DNA from: Flavobacterium sp. UBA7680
Lineage (GTDB): Bacteria; Bacteroidota; Bacteroidia; Flavobacteriales; Flavobacteriaceae
Assembly: GCF_002482975.1 (NCBI RefSeq)
Contig: NZ_DLHA01000050.1
Location: 193,842-257,841, forward strand
Reading direction: 5' to 3'
Length of the DNA: 64,000 bases
The notes under the pieces were generated by a model, which was not told where the DNA came from, did not search any database, and saw only the letters and a list, made by a program, of their open reading frames with translations. Below are positions 15,671 through 24,365 of the stretch, piece by piece (within the stretch, counting starts at the first letter, position 1; each line of letters starts with the position of its first letter). The position numbers and the translations under genes are program-made.

Positions 15671-17026
15671 ATGTTCCTTAAAACAACAAATTCTACAGAC
15701 GATTGTTTTTCCAGAACCCTGCTGTTATTCTTAATTGTATTAACATTCAATGGCTTACAAGCGCAGGAAGCTCGTTCGGTTTCATTAAAAGAAGCTTTGA
15801 AACTGGCAAAAGAAAACAACAAAAAAATCCTTAGATCTCAATTGGAGATCACGCTCTCGGAGCAAAACATCAAAGAAAGTAAAGAACTCCGCCTGCCAGA
15901 CATCGAATTAAACGGCGAGTATTCCAGAATTACCAATATAACGGAATTTAAAGGAAGCGGTTTCTTAAATGGAAAAGAAGTTACAAAGGCAATTCCTGAA
16001 ATTTATCAGGTGAATTCGACTTTTAAAATGCCAATTTATGCGGGTAATAAGATTAATAATGCCATCAAAATTGCCAATCAGGAAAGTGAAATTGCTAAAA
16101 TAAAAACCGAAAAGACCGAAAATGATATCGAGCTCGAAGTGGTAGCAAACTATCTGTCTATTTATAAAATGATGGAACTTCAGAAGATTTTTGAAGAAAA
16201 CATTAAAGAAGAAAAAAGCCGATTGAAAGAAGTGCAGTCGCTTCAAAAACACGGAACAGTTACTAAAAACGAGGTTATTCGTGCCGAATTACAGCTTTCG
16301 GATCGTGAACTAAATGCGCTAACAAACTCCAAAAACATAAAAATTGCGCTTCACGATCTGAAAACTTTAATTCAAATTCCAGAAAATGAAGAAATCGCAA
16401 TCGACACAACGTCTAATTTAGACGAAATGAACGGCTTGGATCCGTATGATTTTTATATGACTAAGGCTTTGCAAAATGAAGAAATGCGTATGGCAAGTCA
16501 GGAATTAAACATCAAAAAAACAGAATTGCAATTGGTAAAAGGAAATTATCTGCCAACAGTAAATTTCTTCGGGAATTATGGTTTTTATTATCCAAACTAC
16601 AAATTTTTTCCGCCAAATCCGTATTTGTACACTTTAGGTCAAGTGGGAATTGAGGCGAGTTTTGATATTTCGGCTTTGTATAAAAACAAAACCAAAGTAG
16701 ATCAGGCCAATACTAAAATCGAATGGCAAAAAATGCAGTTGGAAATCATAAAAGAGGATATTCAGGACAAACTGTACAAAGAACATACACAATATCAGGA
16801 AATCCTTGAAAAGTTTGTAGTTGTTGATAAAGCTTTGGATTTGGCCAGTGAAAATTACCGAATCGTAAAGCTGAAATACTTAAATCAATTGGTTTTAATT
16901 ACCGAAATGGTTGATGCTGATAATGCTTTGCTTCAGGCGAAATATAACAAAATTTCTACACGATTGGATGCAGTTTTAAAACATTATGAATTGCTTCATA
17001 CGGCGGGAATTATGCCTCAGAGTTAG
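15671..17026 (+). CDS. TolC-family outer membrane efflux protein
   Basis: This 451-aa protein has a signal peptide ending near LTFNGLQAQ and two repeated halves of long amphipathic helices typical of TolC, for example SLKEALKLAKENNKKILRSQLEITLSEQNIKESKELRLPDIELNGEYSR and NEEMRMASQELNIKKTELQLVKGNYLPTVNFFGNYGF. It forms the outer membrane channel of a tripartite pump. Membrane fusion and MFS inner membrane genes follow (gaps of 133 and 1 base). The start is the first ATG that leaves a full signal peptide. Confidence 0.9.
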   Translation: MFLKTTNSTDDCFSRTLLLFLIVLTFNGLQAQEARSVSLKEALKLAKENNKKILRSQLEITLSEQNIKESKELRLPDIELNGEYSRITNITEFKGSGFLNGKEVTKAIPEIYQVNSTFKMPIYAGNKINNAIKIANQESEIAKIKTEKTENDIELEVVANYLSIYKMMELQKIFEENIKEEKSRLKEVQSLQKHGTVTKNEVIRAELQLSDRELNALTNSKNIKIALHDLKTLIQIPENEEIAIDTTSNLDEMNGLDPYDFYMTKALQNEEMRMASQELNIKKTELQLVKGNYLPTVNFFGNYGFYYPNYKFFPPNPYLYTLGQVGIEASFDISALYKNKTKVDQANTKIEWQKMQLEIIKEDIQDKLYKEHTQYQEILEKFVVVDKALDLASENYRIVKLKYLNQLVLITEMVDADNALLQAKYNKISTRLDAVLKHYELLHTAGIMPQS

Positions 17027-17159
17027 ATTTTGATTTAGAAGAAAGAAGCAAGAGACAAGAGAATAGAGTAAAGAATATAGATTTTCAGTTCCGAAGGAAC
17101 GATTCATATTGTAGCGCCGGATTTTAATCCGGGGGAAAATAATTAAAGATATAGATTTT

Positions 17160-18209
17160 ATGGTTAAGATAAAAAATGAAACTAGACGAAACAGAACGTT
17201 TCATATACTAATAACAGTTATTGCGTGTGCGCTTGTTGTAAGCGGGGTTATTTTAGGAATTTGGTTTTATGTTTTCAACAGAAACCACGAAGAAACCAAT
17301 GATGCGCAGGTGGAACAATATGTTACGCCAATTATGTCGAGAATTACGGGTTATGTGCAGGAAGTTCGTTTTAACGAAAATCAGTTTGTGCATAAAGGCG
17401 ATACTTTGGTTGTAATTGACAATCGTGAATATAAATCGAAATTGAATGTCGCGCTTGCCGATGTTCAAAACGCGCAGCAAAATAGCGTTGTGGCGCAAAG
17501 AAATGCAGTTACAACAGCAAGTGCAACGGCAATTAACGAATCGCAGTTAGATGGTGCAAAATCGAATCTTTGGAAAACAAAACTAGAATACGAAAGATAT
17601 AAAGCTTTGGTAAAAGATGAAGCGGCAACTTCTCAGCAATTAGAAAAAGTAAAGGCAGATTACGAATCGGCACAAGCGCATTTTCAGGAAATGAAAAATA
17701 GAATCCATTCCGCGACTTTAAGTACTTCTGTTGCCGAAGCAAATGTGCCGACAACGCAAACCAATATTGCATCAAAACAAGCTGTGGCAGATAATGCGGC
17801 ATTATTTCTTTCGTATACGATCATTACAGCGCCTTACGACGGCTGGGTTGGAAAACGAACATTACAGCCAGGACAGTTGGTAAAAGAAGGGCAATCTCTG
17901 CTTTCGATTGTAAGTAAAGAAAAATGGATTACAGCCAATTTTAAAGAAACACAATTGCAATATTTAACCGTTGGACAAGATGTTGAAATAAAAGCAGATG
18001 CTGTAAGCGACAAAACGTTTATTGGTACAATTGCTTCTTTATCTCCAGCGAGTGGTGCAAGATTTTCACTGCTTCCTCCAGATAATGCAACTGGAAACTT
18101 CGTGAAAATAGAACAAAGAATTCCGGTTCGAATTCAGTTAAAAGACAACGACAAACAAACCGATTTTTTAAGAGCGGGAATGAATATCACTGTGATCGCA
18201 GCGCACTAA
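17160..18209 (+). CDS. HlyD/EmrA-family membrane fusion protein
   Basis: This 349-aa protein has one N-terminal membrane helix (about 14-36, ILITVIACALVVSGVILGIWFYVF). The biotinyl-lipoyl-like half-domains are QYVTPIMSRITGYVQEVRFNENQFVHKGDTLVVID near 52-86 and ITAPYDGWVGKRTLQPGQLVKEGQSLLSIV near 221-250. A helical hairpin lies between them and a beta-barrel follows. It joins the TolC channel to the MFS pump encoded one base downstream. The residue pattern is that of EmrA-type adaptors. A remnant of a TTCCGAAGGAA / CCGGATTTTAATCCGG repeat lies upstream at 17085-17142. Confidence 0.92.
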   Translation: MVKIKNETRRNRTFHILITVIACALVVSGVILGIWFYVFNRNHEETNDAQVEQYVTPIMSRITGYVQEVRFNENQFVHKGDTLVVIDNREYKSKLNVALADVQNAQQNSVVAQRNAVTTASATAINESQLDGAKSNLWKTKLEYERYKALVKDEAATSQQLEKVKADYESAQAHFQEMKNRIHSATLSTSVAEANVPTTQTNIASKQAVADNAALFLSYTIITAPYDGWVGKRTLQPGQLVKEGQSLLSIVSKEKWITANFKETQLQYLTVGQDVEIKADAVSDKTFIGTIASLSPASGARFSLLPPDNATGNFVKIEQRIPVRIQLKDNDKQTDFLRAGMNITVIAAH

Positions 18210-18210
18210 A

Positions 18211-19794
18211 ATGGAAGATAAAAGTATTTTTAAATCCTGGGTTCCGAGATGGGCGATCATTATTATTTTGTTTGTCTGTTTGTTGCATTCCATGATTTTA
18301 TTGGGAGTTTATACTTCAAACGTAACCTATGCGGCAAGTTTTCTGGACATTGAGCCCGAAGATTTGCAGTTTGCAATGTGTGTTACATACGGAACTTTGC
18401 TCGCAACGATTTTGATAGAAAGCCGATTTTCGAGTTTTTTCCCTGCAAAAAATTACCTGATGGCTGTTTATTCCTTAATTGGGATTACGATCATTTCATC
18501 GGCGTATATTACCAATTTTTATCTTTTTTTAATGCTGCGAATTGCCGAGGGAATCCTGATGGCGCTTCCGGTAATTACAATCAGGCAGTTATTGATCGAG
18601 CAGTTTAATTCTAAAAATGCCATTATAATTGGTTTCTCGTTTTATTACGGTTCGCTTTTATTGTCAACGCCTTTTATTATGAATATTGCGGTTTGGTTTC
18701 TGGATCATTACGATTGGAAATACATGCTGTATGTTTCGGGCGGCTTGCAGGTTTTGAATGTCTTTTTAATCTTAGTTACTTTTCGTGGGCACCGAATCAC
18801 AAAGAAAATCCCGTTGTATCAAATCGACTGGATGAGTTATTTTTTGGTTTTAACTGCAATTCTTTGCGGTGCTTACTCTTTTGTTTATGCCGAGAAAAAA
18901 TATTGGTTCGATTCTTCTCAAATGGTTTTAACGTTAATGATCGCCTTGATTACAGGCGGATTATTCATCTTTAAAGAACTTTTGGTAAAAAGACCCACTT
19001 TTGATTTTGAAGTTTTTAAATACGCTAATCTGCGAATCGGATTTTTATTGTTTTTCCTTTTTTACATCAGCAGAGCAACGCTGAGTCTTTGTCATTCGGC
19101 GATGTTTTCTATTTGGAATTGGGATCCATCGCGTGTTGCGGGCGTACAATACATAAACGGACTAGGAAATGTAATTGGGTTGATTTTAGCCGCTTTTTTC
19201 CTGATGAAATCTGTTTCTACTAAAATCATTTTTATAATTGGTTTTTCGCTGATTGCGTTATTTCATTTTTGGTTTACGTTTCTTTTCGTGCCCGATGTTG
19301 CTTTGTCTGATATTATTATTCCATATGTTTTGCAGGGAATCGGAGTGGGGTTTTTATTTGTTCCGTTAATTCTGTTTACCACGTCTTCGGTTCCGGCAAA
19401 TATGGCGGTTTCTTCGGGAATTGTGGGGGTTTCTGGTCGTTTTTGGGGAAGTACAATTGGTTTTTGCGTCATGCAGAATGCGACCGTATTTTTAAACAAA
19501 AAGCACTTTTTAAAACTAAACCAATTCGTAACGGGCGAAAATCCCGAAGCGCAGCAAACTATTGCTTCAACAGCGCAAAGTTTTATAGCAAAAGGATATT
19601 CTGCAGATAATGCGAATACTTTAGCCTTAAAAAAAGTCTTCGGAACAGTTGCGAAACAAGCAACTTTATTGGCCGATATGGAGATTTATACAATTGTAGG
19701 ATATGGTTTGATGGTTTTGATTATTCTGATTGCGTGTAATCAGCATTTGAGACAAACGATGACTTTGGTTAAAAGTAAAATTTGGATCGGCTAA
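18211..19794 (+). CDS. MFS drug-efflux permease (DHA2/EmrB-like)
   Basis: This 527-aa multi-pass protein has about 14 hydrophobic segments, as in the DHA2 subfamily of MFS exporters. It starts with a helix at about 14-36 (WAIIIILFVCLLHSMILLGVY). A family-typical long charged loop precedes the last helix (AQSFIAKGYSADNANTLALKKVFGTVAKQATLLADMEIYTIVG). It begins one base after the HlyD stop, giving a complete TolC-HlyD-MFS exporter. The DHA2 motif C is weak, so the substrate cannot be inferred. It is probably a drug or metabolite pump under the AraC regulator at 14582. Confidence 0.88.
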   Translation: MEDKSIFKSWVPRWAIIIILFVCLLHSMILLGVYTSNVTYAASFLDIEPEDLQFAMCVTYGTLLATILIESRFSSFFPAKNYLMAVYSLIGITIISSAYITNFYLFLMLRIAEGILMALPVITIRQLLIEQFNSKNAIIIGFSFYYGSLLLSTPFIMNIAVWFLDHYDWKYMLYVSGGLQVLNVFLILVTFRGHRITKKIPLYQIDWMSYFLVLTAILCGAYSFVYAEKKYWFDSSQMVLTLMIALITGGLFIFKELLVKRPTFDFEVFKYANLRIGFLLFFLFYISRATLSLCHSAMFSIWNWDPSRVAGVQYINGLGNVIGLILAAFFLMKSVSTKIIFIIGFSLIALFHFWFTFLFVPDVALSDIIIPYVLQGIGVGFLFVPLILFTTSSVPANMAVSSGIVGVSGRFWGSTIGFCVMQNATVFLNKKHFLKLNQFVTGENPEAQQTIASTAQSFIAKGYSADNANTLALKKVFGTVAKQATLLADMEIYTIVGYGLMVLIILIACNQHLRQTMTLVKSKIWIG

Positions 19795-20124
19795 AATGCA
19801 AATTCCAATTTTTAAATTCCAAATTCCAAAGTGGAGTGAATTTAATCTCGCAAAGTCGCAGAGTCGCAAAGTTTAAAAAGATTTAAGCAAATAAACGCAG
19901 ATATAATTAAAATTAAATCTGCTAAAATCTGCAGAATCTGCGTGAAAAAAAATCCTTTTAAATCCTCTTAATCTGTGGCTTTAAAATAAAAACTTTGCGA
20001 CTCTGCGACTTTGCGAGATTCAAAAAAAAACTCTTAGCGAATCTCCGCGAAAAACCTCTGCGAATCTCTGTGGAATACCGCTATATTACCCTATCTTGCA
20101 ATCGTTAAAAAACAAAAAAATAAA
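19795..20124. repeat. Gene-free stretch with nested inverted repeats
   Basis: A perfect 31-bp inverted repeat has its left arm at 19844-19874 (AATCTCGCAAAGTCGCAGAG...) and right arm at 19990-20020. Between the arms lies a second inverted pair, ACGCAGAT...ATCTGCGT, and a fragment of the AATCTGTGGC family. Just before it are several AAATTCCAA units (19800-19830). More CTCTGCGAATCTC-type units follow. No open reading frame of interest is present. The stretch separates the efflux operon from the HAD gene. Confidence 0.85.
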
Positions 20125-20790
20125 ATGAAACAGCAATGTGTAATTTTTGATATGGATGGTGTTATTTCACACACCAATCCGCATCATGTGAAGGCTTTTG
20201 AGGCATTTTTCGATAAATATAATGTTCCTTATACCAATGAAGAATTTGAAGAACATATGTACGGAAAACATAATAGTTATATCATGACACATTTCTTCAA
20301 ACGCCCAATTGCGGGAGAAGAACTTTTAAAACTCGAAGACGAAAAAGAAGGAATGTTCCGTGAAATTTATAAAGACAAAGTCGATACGATTCCGCATTAT
20401 TTAGATTTTTTAAGCGAATTAAAATCCCGCGGATTTAAAACAGCCGTTGCAACATCGGCGCCGCGTGCGAATTTGGATTTGATTGCAAACGCCTTAAGAA
20501 TCACCGACAAAATGGATTCGATGATGTCCAGCGAGGACGTTACGTTTCATAAACCAAATCCCGAAGTATATCTAAAATCGGCAGAGCGTGTTGGTGTTTC
20601 TCCGTCTGATTGTGTGGTCTTTGAAGATTCTTTTTCGGGGATTACAGCGGGATTAAATGCTGGAATGAAAGTCGTGGGCGTTTTGAGTACGCATACAAAA
20701 GAACAACTTCCTGTATGTGATTTTTATATTAATGATTATAGCGAAATTAATGTGGATAAGATTCTGGAATTATTAAATTCCAATAAATAA
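20125..20790 (+). CDS. HAD-superfamily phosphatase (beta-phosphoglucomutase-like)
   Basis: This 221-aa enzyme has the four HAD motifs. Motif I is FDMDGVISHTNPHH, with the nucleophile and acid Asp pair at positions 9 and 11. Motif II is the Thr/Ser of VATSAPRAN. Motif III is the Lys of HKPNPEVY. Motif IV is VFEDSFSGITAGLNAGM. The helical cap after motif I (residues 20-85) places it in subfamily IA with sugar-phosphate phosphatases and beta-phosphoglucomutases. It is a stand-alone gene between repeat-rich gaps. Whether it acts as a mutase or a phosphatase is not decided by these motifs. Confidence 0.88.
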   Translation: MKQQCVIFDMDGVISHTNPHHVKAFEAFFDKYNVPYTNEEFEEHMYGKHNSYIMTHFFKRPIAGEELLKLEDEKEGMFREIYKDKVDTIPHYLDFLSELKSRGFKTAVATSAPRANLDLIANALRITDKMDSMMSSEDVTFHKPNPEVYLKSAERVGVSPSDCVVFEDSFSGITAGLNAGMKVVGVLSTHTKEQLPVCDFYINDYSEINVDKILELLNSNK

Positions 20791-20817
20791 ATTCCAAATT
20801 CCAAAACTGTAAGATAG

Positions 20818-20855
20818 ACCTTTGTCAAAGTTTTAAACTTTGACAAAGGTTTTTG
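20818..20855 (+). terminator. Palindromic terminator after the HAD gene
   Basis: ACCTTTGTCAAAGTTT is mirrored by AAACTTTGACAAAGGT and followed by TTTTT. The perfect symmetry also fits a dispersed palindrome. It may serve the convergent gene at 20862 too. Confidence 0.75.
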
Positions 20856-20861
20856 GCAAAT

Positions 20862-21278
20862 TTATTTTAAAAACAGTTCTTTATTATGTTCTACTAGATA
20901 CAAAGAAATATTACCTTTTTCATCGGTTTGTTTTTTTAAATCAAAAACATAAGAACCTTTTGATCTTCTGTTTCTTTCGGTACCGCACCAACTGTAATTA
21001 AACTGGGTTACTTTTTTGTTATTTATGATTCCGCTAATTTGTTCGTATGGATTATTTCCGTCAAAAAGAAATGTTTTGAAATCAATATGTTCTGTTGAAT
21101 TGTCATTTTTTAAATCACCAATCAAAGATCCTGCGATTACTAATGAATCAATATTTTCTCCGGTTTTATTGTAGAATTTTACATGAACGCTTCTAAAGTT
21201 TATGAAGCTACTTAAGGTAATTATACTCACTAATGCTATAATAAAAAGCCTGGTTTTTCTTTGATTTAGTATTTGCAT
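20862..21278 (-). CDS. Small membrane-anchored hypothetical protein
   Basis: A 138-aa product if translation starts at MQILNQRKTRLFI. Longer in-frame starts exist up to 21320 but would put extra residues before the signal anchor RLFIIALVSIITLSSFI. The outer part has no domain I recognise. It contains VHVKFYNKTGENIDSLVIAGS and YSWCGTERNRRSKGSYVFDLKKQ, which suggest a small beta-fold facing the periplasm. It has no operon partner. It lies in a patch of poorly conserved AT-rich genes (20.9-24.1 kb). Confidence 0.6.
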   Translation of the reverse strand: MQILNQRKTRLFIIALVSIITLSSFINFRSVHVKFYNKTGENIDSLVIAGSLIGDLKNDNSTEHIDFKTFLFDGNNPYEQISGIINNKKVTQFNYSWCGTERNRRSKGSYVFDLKKQTDEKGNISLYLVEHNKELFLK

Positions 21279-21325
21279 TTTCAACACGAAGGGTTTTTGG
21301 TTTACTAACAAATCTAACAATAAAT

Positions 21326-21385
21326 AAATTGCCTCCTGCTTTAGCTGGAGGTTTTTTTATGTTTGAAAGGGAAAGGCTTTAGCCG
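21326..21385. repeat. Partial copy of the CCTCCAGC / GGCTTTAGCC composite repeat
   Basis: GCCTCCTGCTTTAGCTGGAGG is followed by a T run, and GGCTTTAGCC lies about 20 bases further. The full form is at 25862-26018. In the plus direction it also has terminator shape. Confidence 0.7.
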
Positions 21386-21389
21386 AAAT

Positions 21390-21863
21390 CTATTTATTTT
21401 TAATCTTCAAAAACACTTCATTTCTAAACCAATTTTCATCTTCCGGAGTTTCAAAAATTCGTTTTGGAAAGTATAAACATTGACCTTTTGAAATATATAA
21501 AAGATAAAGATCTTTCAATTCAAAAACTTTTATAAAATTCTGCATATCAATTGTGCCTTCAGAGATTTCTCCCATGCGAGAAACGATTTTATCCGAAAAA
21601 ACTTCGTGTTGTCTTTCCTTAAAAATAATTTTGTTTTCTTTTGAATTTGCAAATAGCCAATATTGAAGAAATGTAATTGATGGAAAGAGAAAACCAAAAA
21701 CAATCATAAAAATATCAGAGGAATTTTTGTCATCCTTAAATAGAATTGAAATAGAAAGAAACAAAATAAAAGAATATAGCCACCATCGCTTTTTTAATAA
21801 AATCCTAATAATAAACGAGAAGTATTCTTTTTTAGTAAGTTGAAATTTTTTGGTTTTGATCAT
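21390..21863 (-). CDS. YcxB-like membrane protein, hypothetical
   Basis: The product is 157 aa from the ATG at 21863 (MIKTKKFQLTKKEYF); a longer form to 21950 is possible. After a cytosolic start it has two hydrophobic helices (WWLYSFILFLSISILF and DIFMIVFGFLFPSITFLQYWLF), and then a small soluble domain with NKIIFKERQHEVFSDKIVSRMGEISEGTIDMQNFIKVFELKDLYLLYISKGQCLYFPKRIF. This layout matches YcxB-like proteins: two helices, then a PH-like fold with the phrase 'LLYIS..Q.LY.PKR.F'. The function is unknown. Confidence 0.6.
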   Translation of the reverse strand: MIKTKKFQLTKKEYFSFIIRILLKKRWWLYSFILFLSISILFKDDKNSSDIFMIVFGFLFPSITFLQYWLFANSKENKIIFKERQHEVFSDKIVSRMGEISEGTIDMQNFIKVFELKDLYLLYISKGQCLYFPKRIFETPEDENWFRNEVFLKIKNK

Positions 21864-21998
21864 TGGTAGCTTTTTGGATTTGCTGTAAAAGTAAAAATAG
21901 ATTTTGTATATGAAAAAAATAATTAAAGTTGGACGCATATATGAGTCCAAATGAGATAAAATTCGGATGATTTTTGTGATATTTTAAATTCAAAAATT

Positions 21999-22232
21999 AT
22001 GAGTGTAAATAACCATTCGAAAGAAGTCGAAACCAGATTAAAAGATTTTTTTATTAATACGATTGACCCAAAAGATTTAGCAAAAACAATACGCCAAGTA
22101 AATTATGCTCTTTCGTTATGCTCAATGCGAGGTTGCGAAACTCTGGAATCTGCATTAAACAACATTGATGATAATTTTTATTGGCTGAATAAATTGGCAG
22201 AAGTTCTTGATCCTTATTTGGATGTTGAATGA
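21999..22232 (+). CDS. Small conserved protein, paralogue of the 683-919 product
   Basis: This 77-aa protein starts MSVNNHSKEVETRLKDFF and shares DP-x2-LAK-x-IRQ-x-NY, R-x-CET, YWLN-x-LAE-x-L-x-PY and the acidic end with its paralogue at 683-919. About half the positions are identical and no gap is needed. It has no signal or membrane segment. Unlike its paralogue it has no structured RNA upstream; a short hairpin (TTGGACGCATATATGAGTCCAA, arms only) lies 50 bases before the start. The function is unknown. Two copies in 64 kb suggest a small lineage-specific family. Confidence 0.7.
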   Translation: MSVNNHSKEVETRLKDFFINTIDPKDLAKTIRQVNYALSLCSMRGCETLESALNNIDDNFYWLNKLAEVLDPYLDVE

Positions 22233-22599
22233 AGAATGGGTTGTCGTTTCTCTAAATGATAATCTTTGCGGTTACTTTGTCTTCAAGGGATTGAAATCCC
22301 TTGCTACAAAATAAATCATTCCTTCGGAACTTTATATAGCGTTCCGTAGGAACAAATTATATTGTAGGGATGGATTTCAATCCATTTTCGCAATCATAAT
22401 CGTCATTTTTGTCATTCCGAGGAACGAAGGAATCTCACTAGAAACTCCGCAAAGAAAAGCGTCAATCTTTGTCGATCTGCGAGTGCGATTCCTTCGTTCC
22501 TCGGAATGACAATATTGGGGTTATTTTTTGGTTTCGGCGAAAGCCTGAATAAATTTAGAATCTATAAGGCATACGAATTTTAGAAGAATTTAAAATAGA
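22233..22599. repeat. Repeat-only stretch (TTCCTTCGGAA / GATGGATTTCAATCCATT / CCTCGGAATGACAA types)
   Basis: There is no gene here. It contains, in order, AAGGGATTGAAATCCCTTG, ATTCCTTCGGAA, TATAGCGTTCCGTAGGAAC, GGATGGATTTCAATCCATTT, and two inverted copies of CATTCCGAGGAACGAAGGA (about 22412-22430 and 22490-22510). Nearly the same series recurs at 23438-23577 in the same order, and parts recur at 2029-2056, 17085-17142 and the right edge of the window. Confidence 0.85.
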
Positions 22600-23352
22600 T
22601 TATTGCATCCATCCTTCGATTTTGTAATTTTTAGAAAACAATTTTCGTTCTTTTTTACCATTGTCAGGTTTAAACCAAACTTCAAATCTTGCTGCGTAAG
22701 GTTGTCCCCAATCGCCTTCGTAAATTGTAAAATGATTACTTGTGCCGTATTTCTGTATATTCTCTGTAGGATTGTAAACGCTAATATGGGTTGTTTCGAA
22801 TAGACTATCATCAGAAAGTGCTGTGTTTTGAGTAACCTCAAAAGCTTTTAAATAAATTGTACCGCTTTCTATTTTTCCAATCCAAAAATCATATTCATAA
22901 AGTCCGGGTTGCAATGAATTATATAGTTGAAATTCTATTTTTTCAACAATTTTATTTGTAACGCTGTCTGGTTTTTTCTCGTCTTGATTTATGGATTTCA
23001 TGTCGACAGGATTACTAATTTGTATGTCCTTTGGAATTTTTAAGTTTTCTGCCCAATTATCAGGCTTTTCTTGTTCAATAATAAATGTAGTAACAATGGA
23101 AATTATAATTATATAAATTGTTCCGCCAAATAAAAATAAGGTTATAATACTTTTGAGCCATTTCCTTTTTGATAATTGACAAAATACTGAAATCAATAGG
23201 AATAATAAACTAAATCCGAAAATTGCAAAACAAATGTTTTTAAAAATATGGCTTTCAATAATATCAGCAACTATTAGAAGTATAATAGAAATAAACCAAA
23301 AAAGTATTGGTTTTCCCCAGCTGTTAAAAAAACTTGAAAGGTGTTTTCCCAT
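22600..23352 (-). CDS. Hypothetical membrane protein with extracytoplasmic domain
   Basis: This 250-aa protein has three hydrophobic helices in its first 90 residues (PILFWFISIILLIVADII; ICFAIFGFSLLFLLISVF; IITLFLFGGTIYIIIISIVTTFII). A soluble C-terminal domain of about 140 residues follows, with YNSLQPGLYEYDFWIGKIESGTIYLKAFEVTQNTALS and FTIYEGDWGQPYAARFEVWFKPDNGKKERKLFSKNYKIEGWMQ. I do not recognise the domain. It is flanked on both sides by the same repeat series, which may have carried or framed it. AT-rich, with no operon partner. Confidence 0.65.
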   Translation of the reverse strand: MGKHLSSFFNSWGKPILFWFISIILLIVADIIESHIFKNICFAIFGFSLLFLLISVFCQLSKRKWLKSIITLFLFGGTIYIIIISIVTTFIIEQEKPDNWAENLKIPKDIQISNPVDMKSINQDEKKPDSVTNKIVEKIEFQLYNSLQPGLYEYDFWIGKIESGTIYLKAFEVTQNTALSDDSLFETTHISVYNPTENIQKYGTSNHFTIYEGDWGQPYAARFEVWFKPDNGKKERKLFSKNYKIEGWMQ

Positions 23353-23437
23353 AATTATTTAGTTCCGCTTTTGTTCGGCTAATCTAAATTAAAAAAGAAT
23401 GACAAACTAGATTTTGTTATTATTATAAAGTAAATCA

Positions 23438-23577
23438 TTTCTTCGGAATTTTATATAGCGTTCCGTAGGAACAAATTATATTGTAGGGATGGATTTTAAT
23501 CCATTTTCGCAATCATAATCGACAATCTTTGTAGAGCTACTCGTGGAGATTCCTCGTTCCTCGGAATGACAAATATG
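23438..23577. repeat. Second copy of the 22.3-kb repeat series
   Basis: It matches 22313-22510 in order and mostly in sequence: TTCTTCGGAA, TATAGCGTTCCGTAGGAAC, AATTATATTGTAGGGATGGAT, TTTTCGCAATCATAATCG, CGTTCCTCGGAATGACAA. The two copies bracket the gene at 22600-23352. Confidence 0.85.
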
Positions 23578-23612
23578 GGGTTGCTTTGTTCTTTTAGTGA
23601 AAGTCGAATTAA

Positions 23613-24089
23613 TTATTCTAAAGAAATTCGTAACTCCATATCATTTTCTTTTACGAACTCTAAGAAGATTATTAAATCTGTTATGCATTTAAAATCCCAA
23701 ACTAGATCTGTTGAGTTTTTAAATACTTTTTCATTGACTAATGAGATTTTCTCAATTAACCAATCTATATCATTTTCGAAAATTATATCTGTAACGTCTT
23801 CCCAACTCCAGCCAATACTTTTAATCCAGTTTGTAATAAATTCGGGTAAATCGGGAGAAATTGGAATAACATCTAATTCAGATATTAAAGAATTAAAATA
23901 TCCTTCCCACAAACTAAAAAAGTAAATTCCATTTTCTCCTTGATCTAATTGATATTCAATAGAAATTCCGTCTGAATTTTTTTGAATATTTCTTTGAAAA
24001 GGAATATTTTTAGAATTAGTATAAAATCTGATTTCTTTTTCGCCTATAAAATCTGAATAATAATCTAAATTTAGGTCATTGATTTTCAT
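23613..24089 (-). CDS. Hypothetical acidic cytosolic protein
   Basis: This 158-aa protein starts MKINDLNLDYYSDFIGEKE and is acidic, rich in Trp and Ile, with no signal or membrane segment. Visible blocks are YQLDQGENGIYFFSLWEGYFNSLISELDVIPISPDLPEFITNWIKSIGWSWEDVTDIIFENDIDWLIEK and DFKCITDLIIFLEFVKEND. Small acidic solitary proteins of this kind in Flavobacterium are often immunity-like orphans of polymorphic toxin systems, but no toxin gene is adjacent and I cannot assign a family. The 3' end lies next to the repeat series at 23438-23577. Confidence 0.6.
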   Translation of the reverse strand: MKINDLNLDYYSDFIGEKEIRFYTNSKNIPFQRNIQKNSDGISIEYQLDQGENGIYFFSLWEGYFNSLISELDVIPISPDLPEFITNWIKSIGWSWEDVTDIIFENDIDWLIEKISLVNEKVFKNSTDLVWDFKCITDLIIFLEFVKENDMELRISLE

Positions 24090-24138
24090 AAGGTTATTAT
24101 GAGTTTTAGAGTTTGTAAATCAAATATATACCAAAAAC

Positions 24139-24172
24139 AAAAAAGCTCCTGAATATCTTCAGAAGCTTTTTT
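24139..24172 (-). terminator. Terminator of tRNA-Leu
   Basis: AAAAGCTCCTGAA / TTCAGAAGCTTTT forms a stem with runs at both ends. Read on the minus strand it follows the tRNA-Leu by three bases. Confidence 0.75.
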
Positions 24173-24174
24173 AG

Positions 24175-24256
24175 TGCGGATAATAGGACTCGAACCTACA
24201 CGCCTTGCGGCACCAGATCCTAAGTCTGGCATGTCTACCAATTTCACCATATCCGC
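24175..24256 (-). tRNA. tRNA-Leu (TAA)
   Basis: On the minus strand this 82-base sequence starts GCGGATATGGTGAAATTGG and ends TATCCGC plus the discriminator A. The anticodon arm CCAGACTTAGGATCTGG gives TAA (Leu). The long variable arm GTGCCGCAAGGCGT and T arm GGTTCGAGTCC are those of a class II tRNA. Confidence 0.97.
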
Positions 24257-24365
24257 GTAATTGTGGGTGCAAAGATAAGCATACTTTCGAATATTCAAAG
24301 AAAAATTTCAAAAAAAATATTAATTCTCTTTTTTGTACTTTTGGGTTTCTATAAAAATTATTTAA

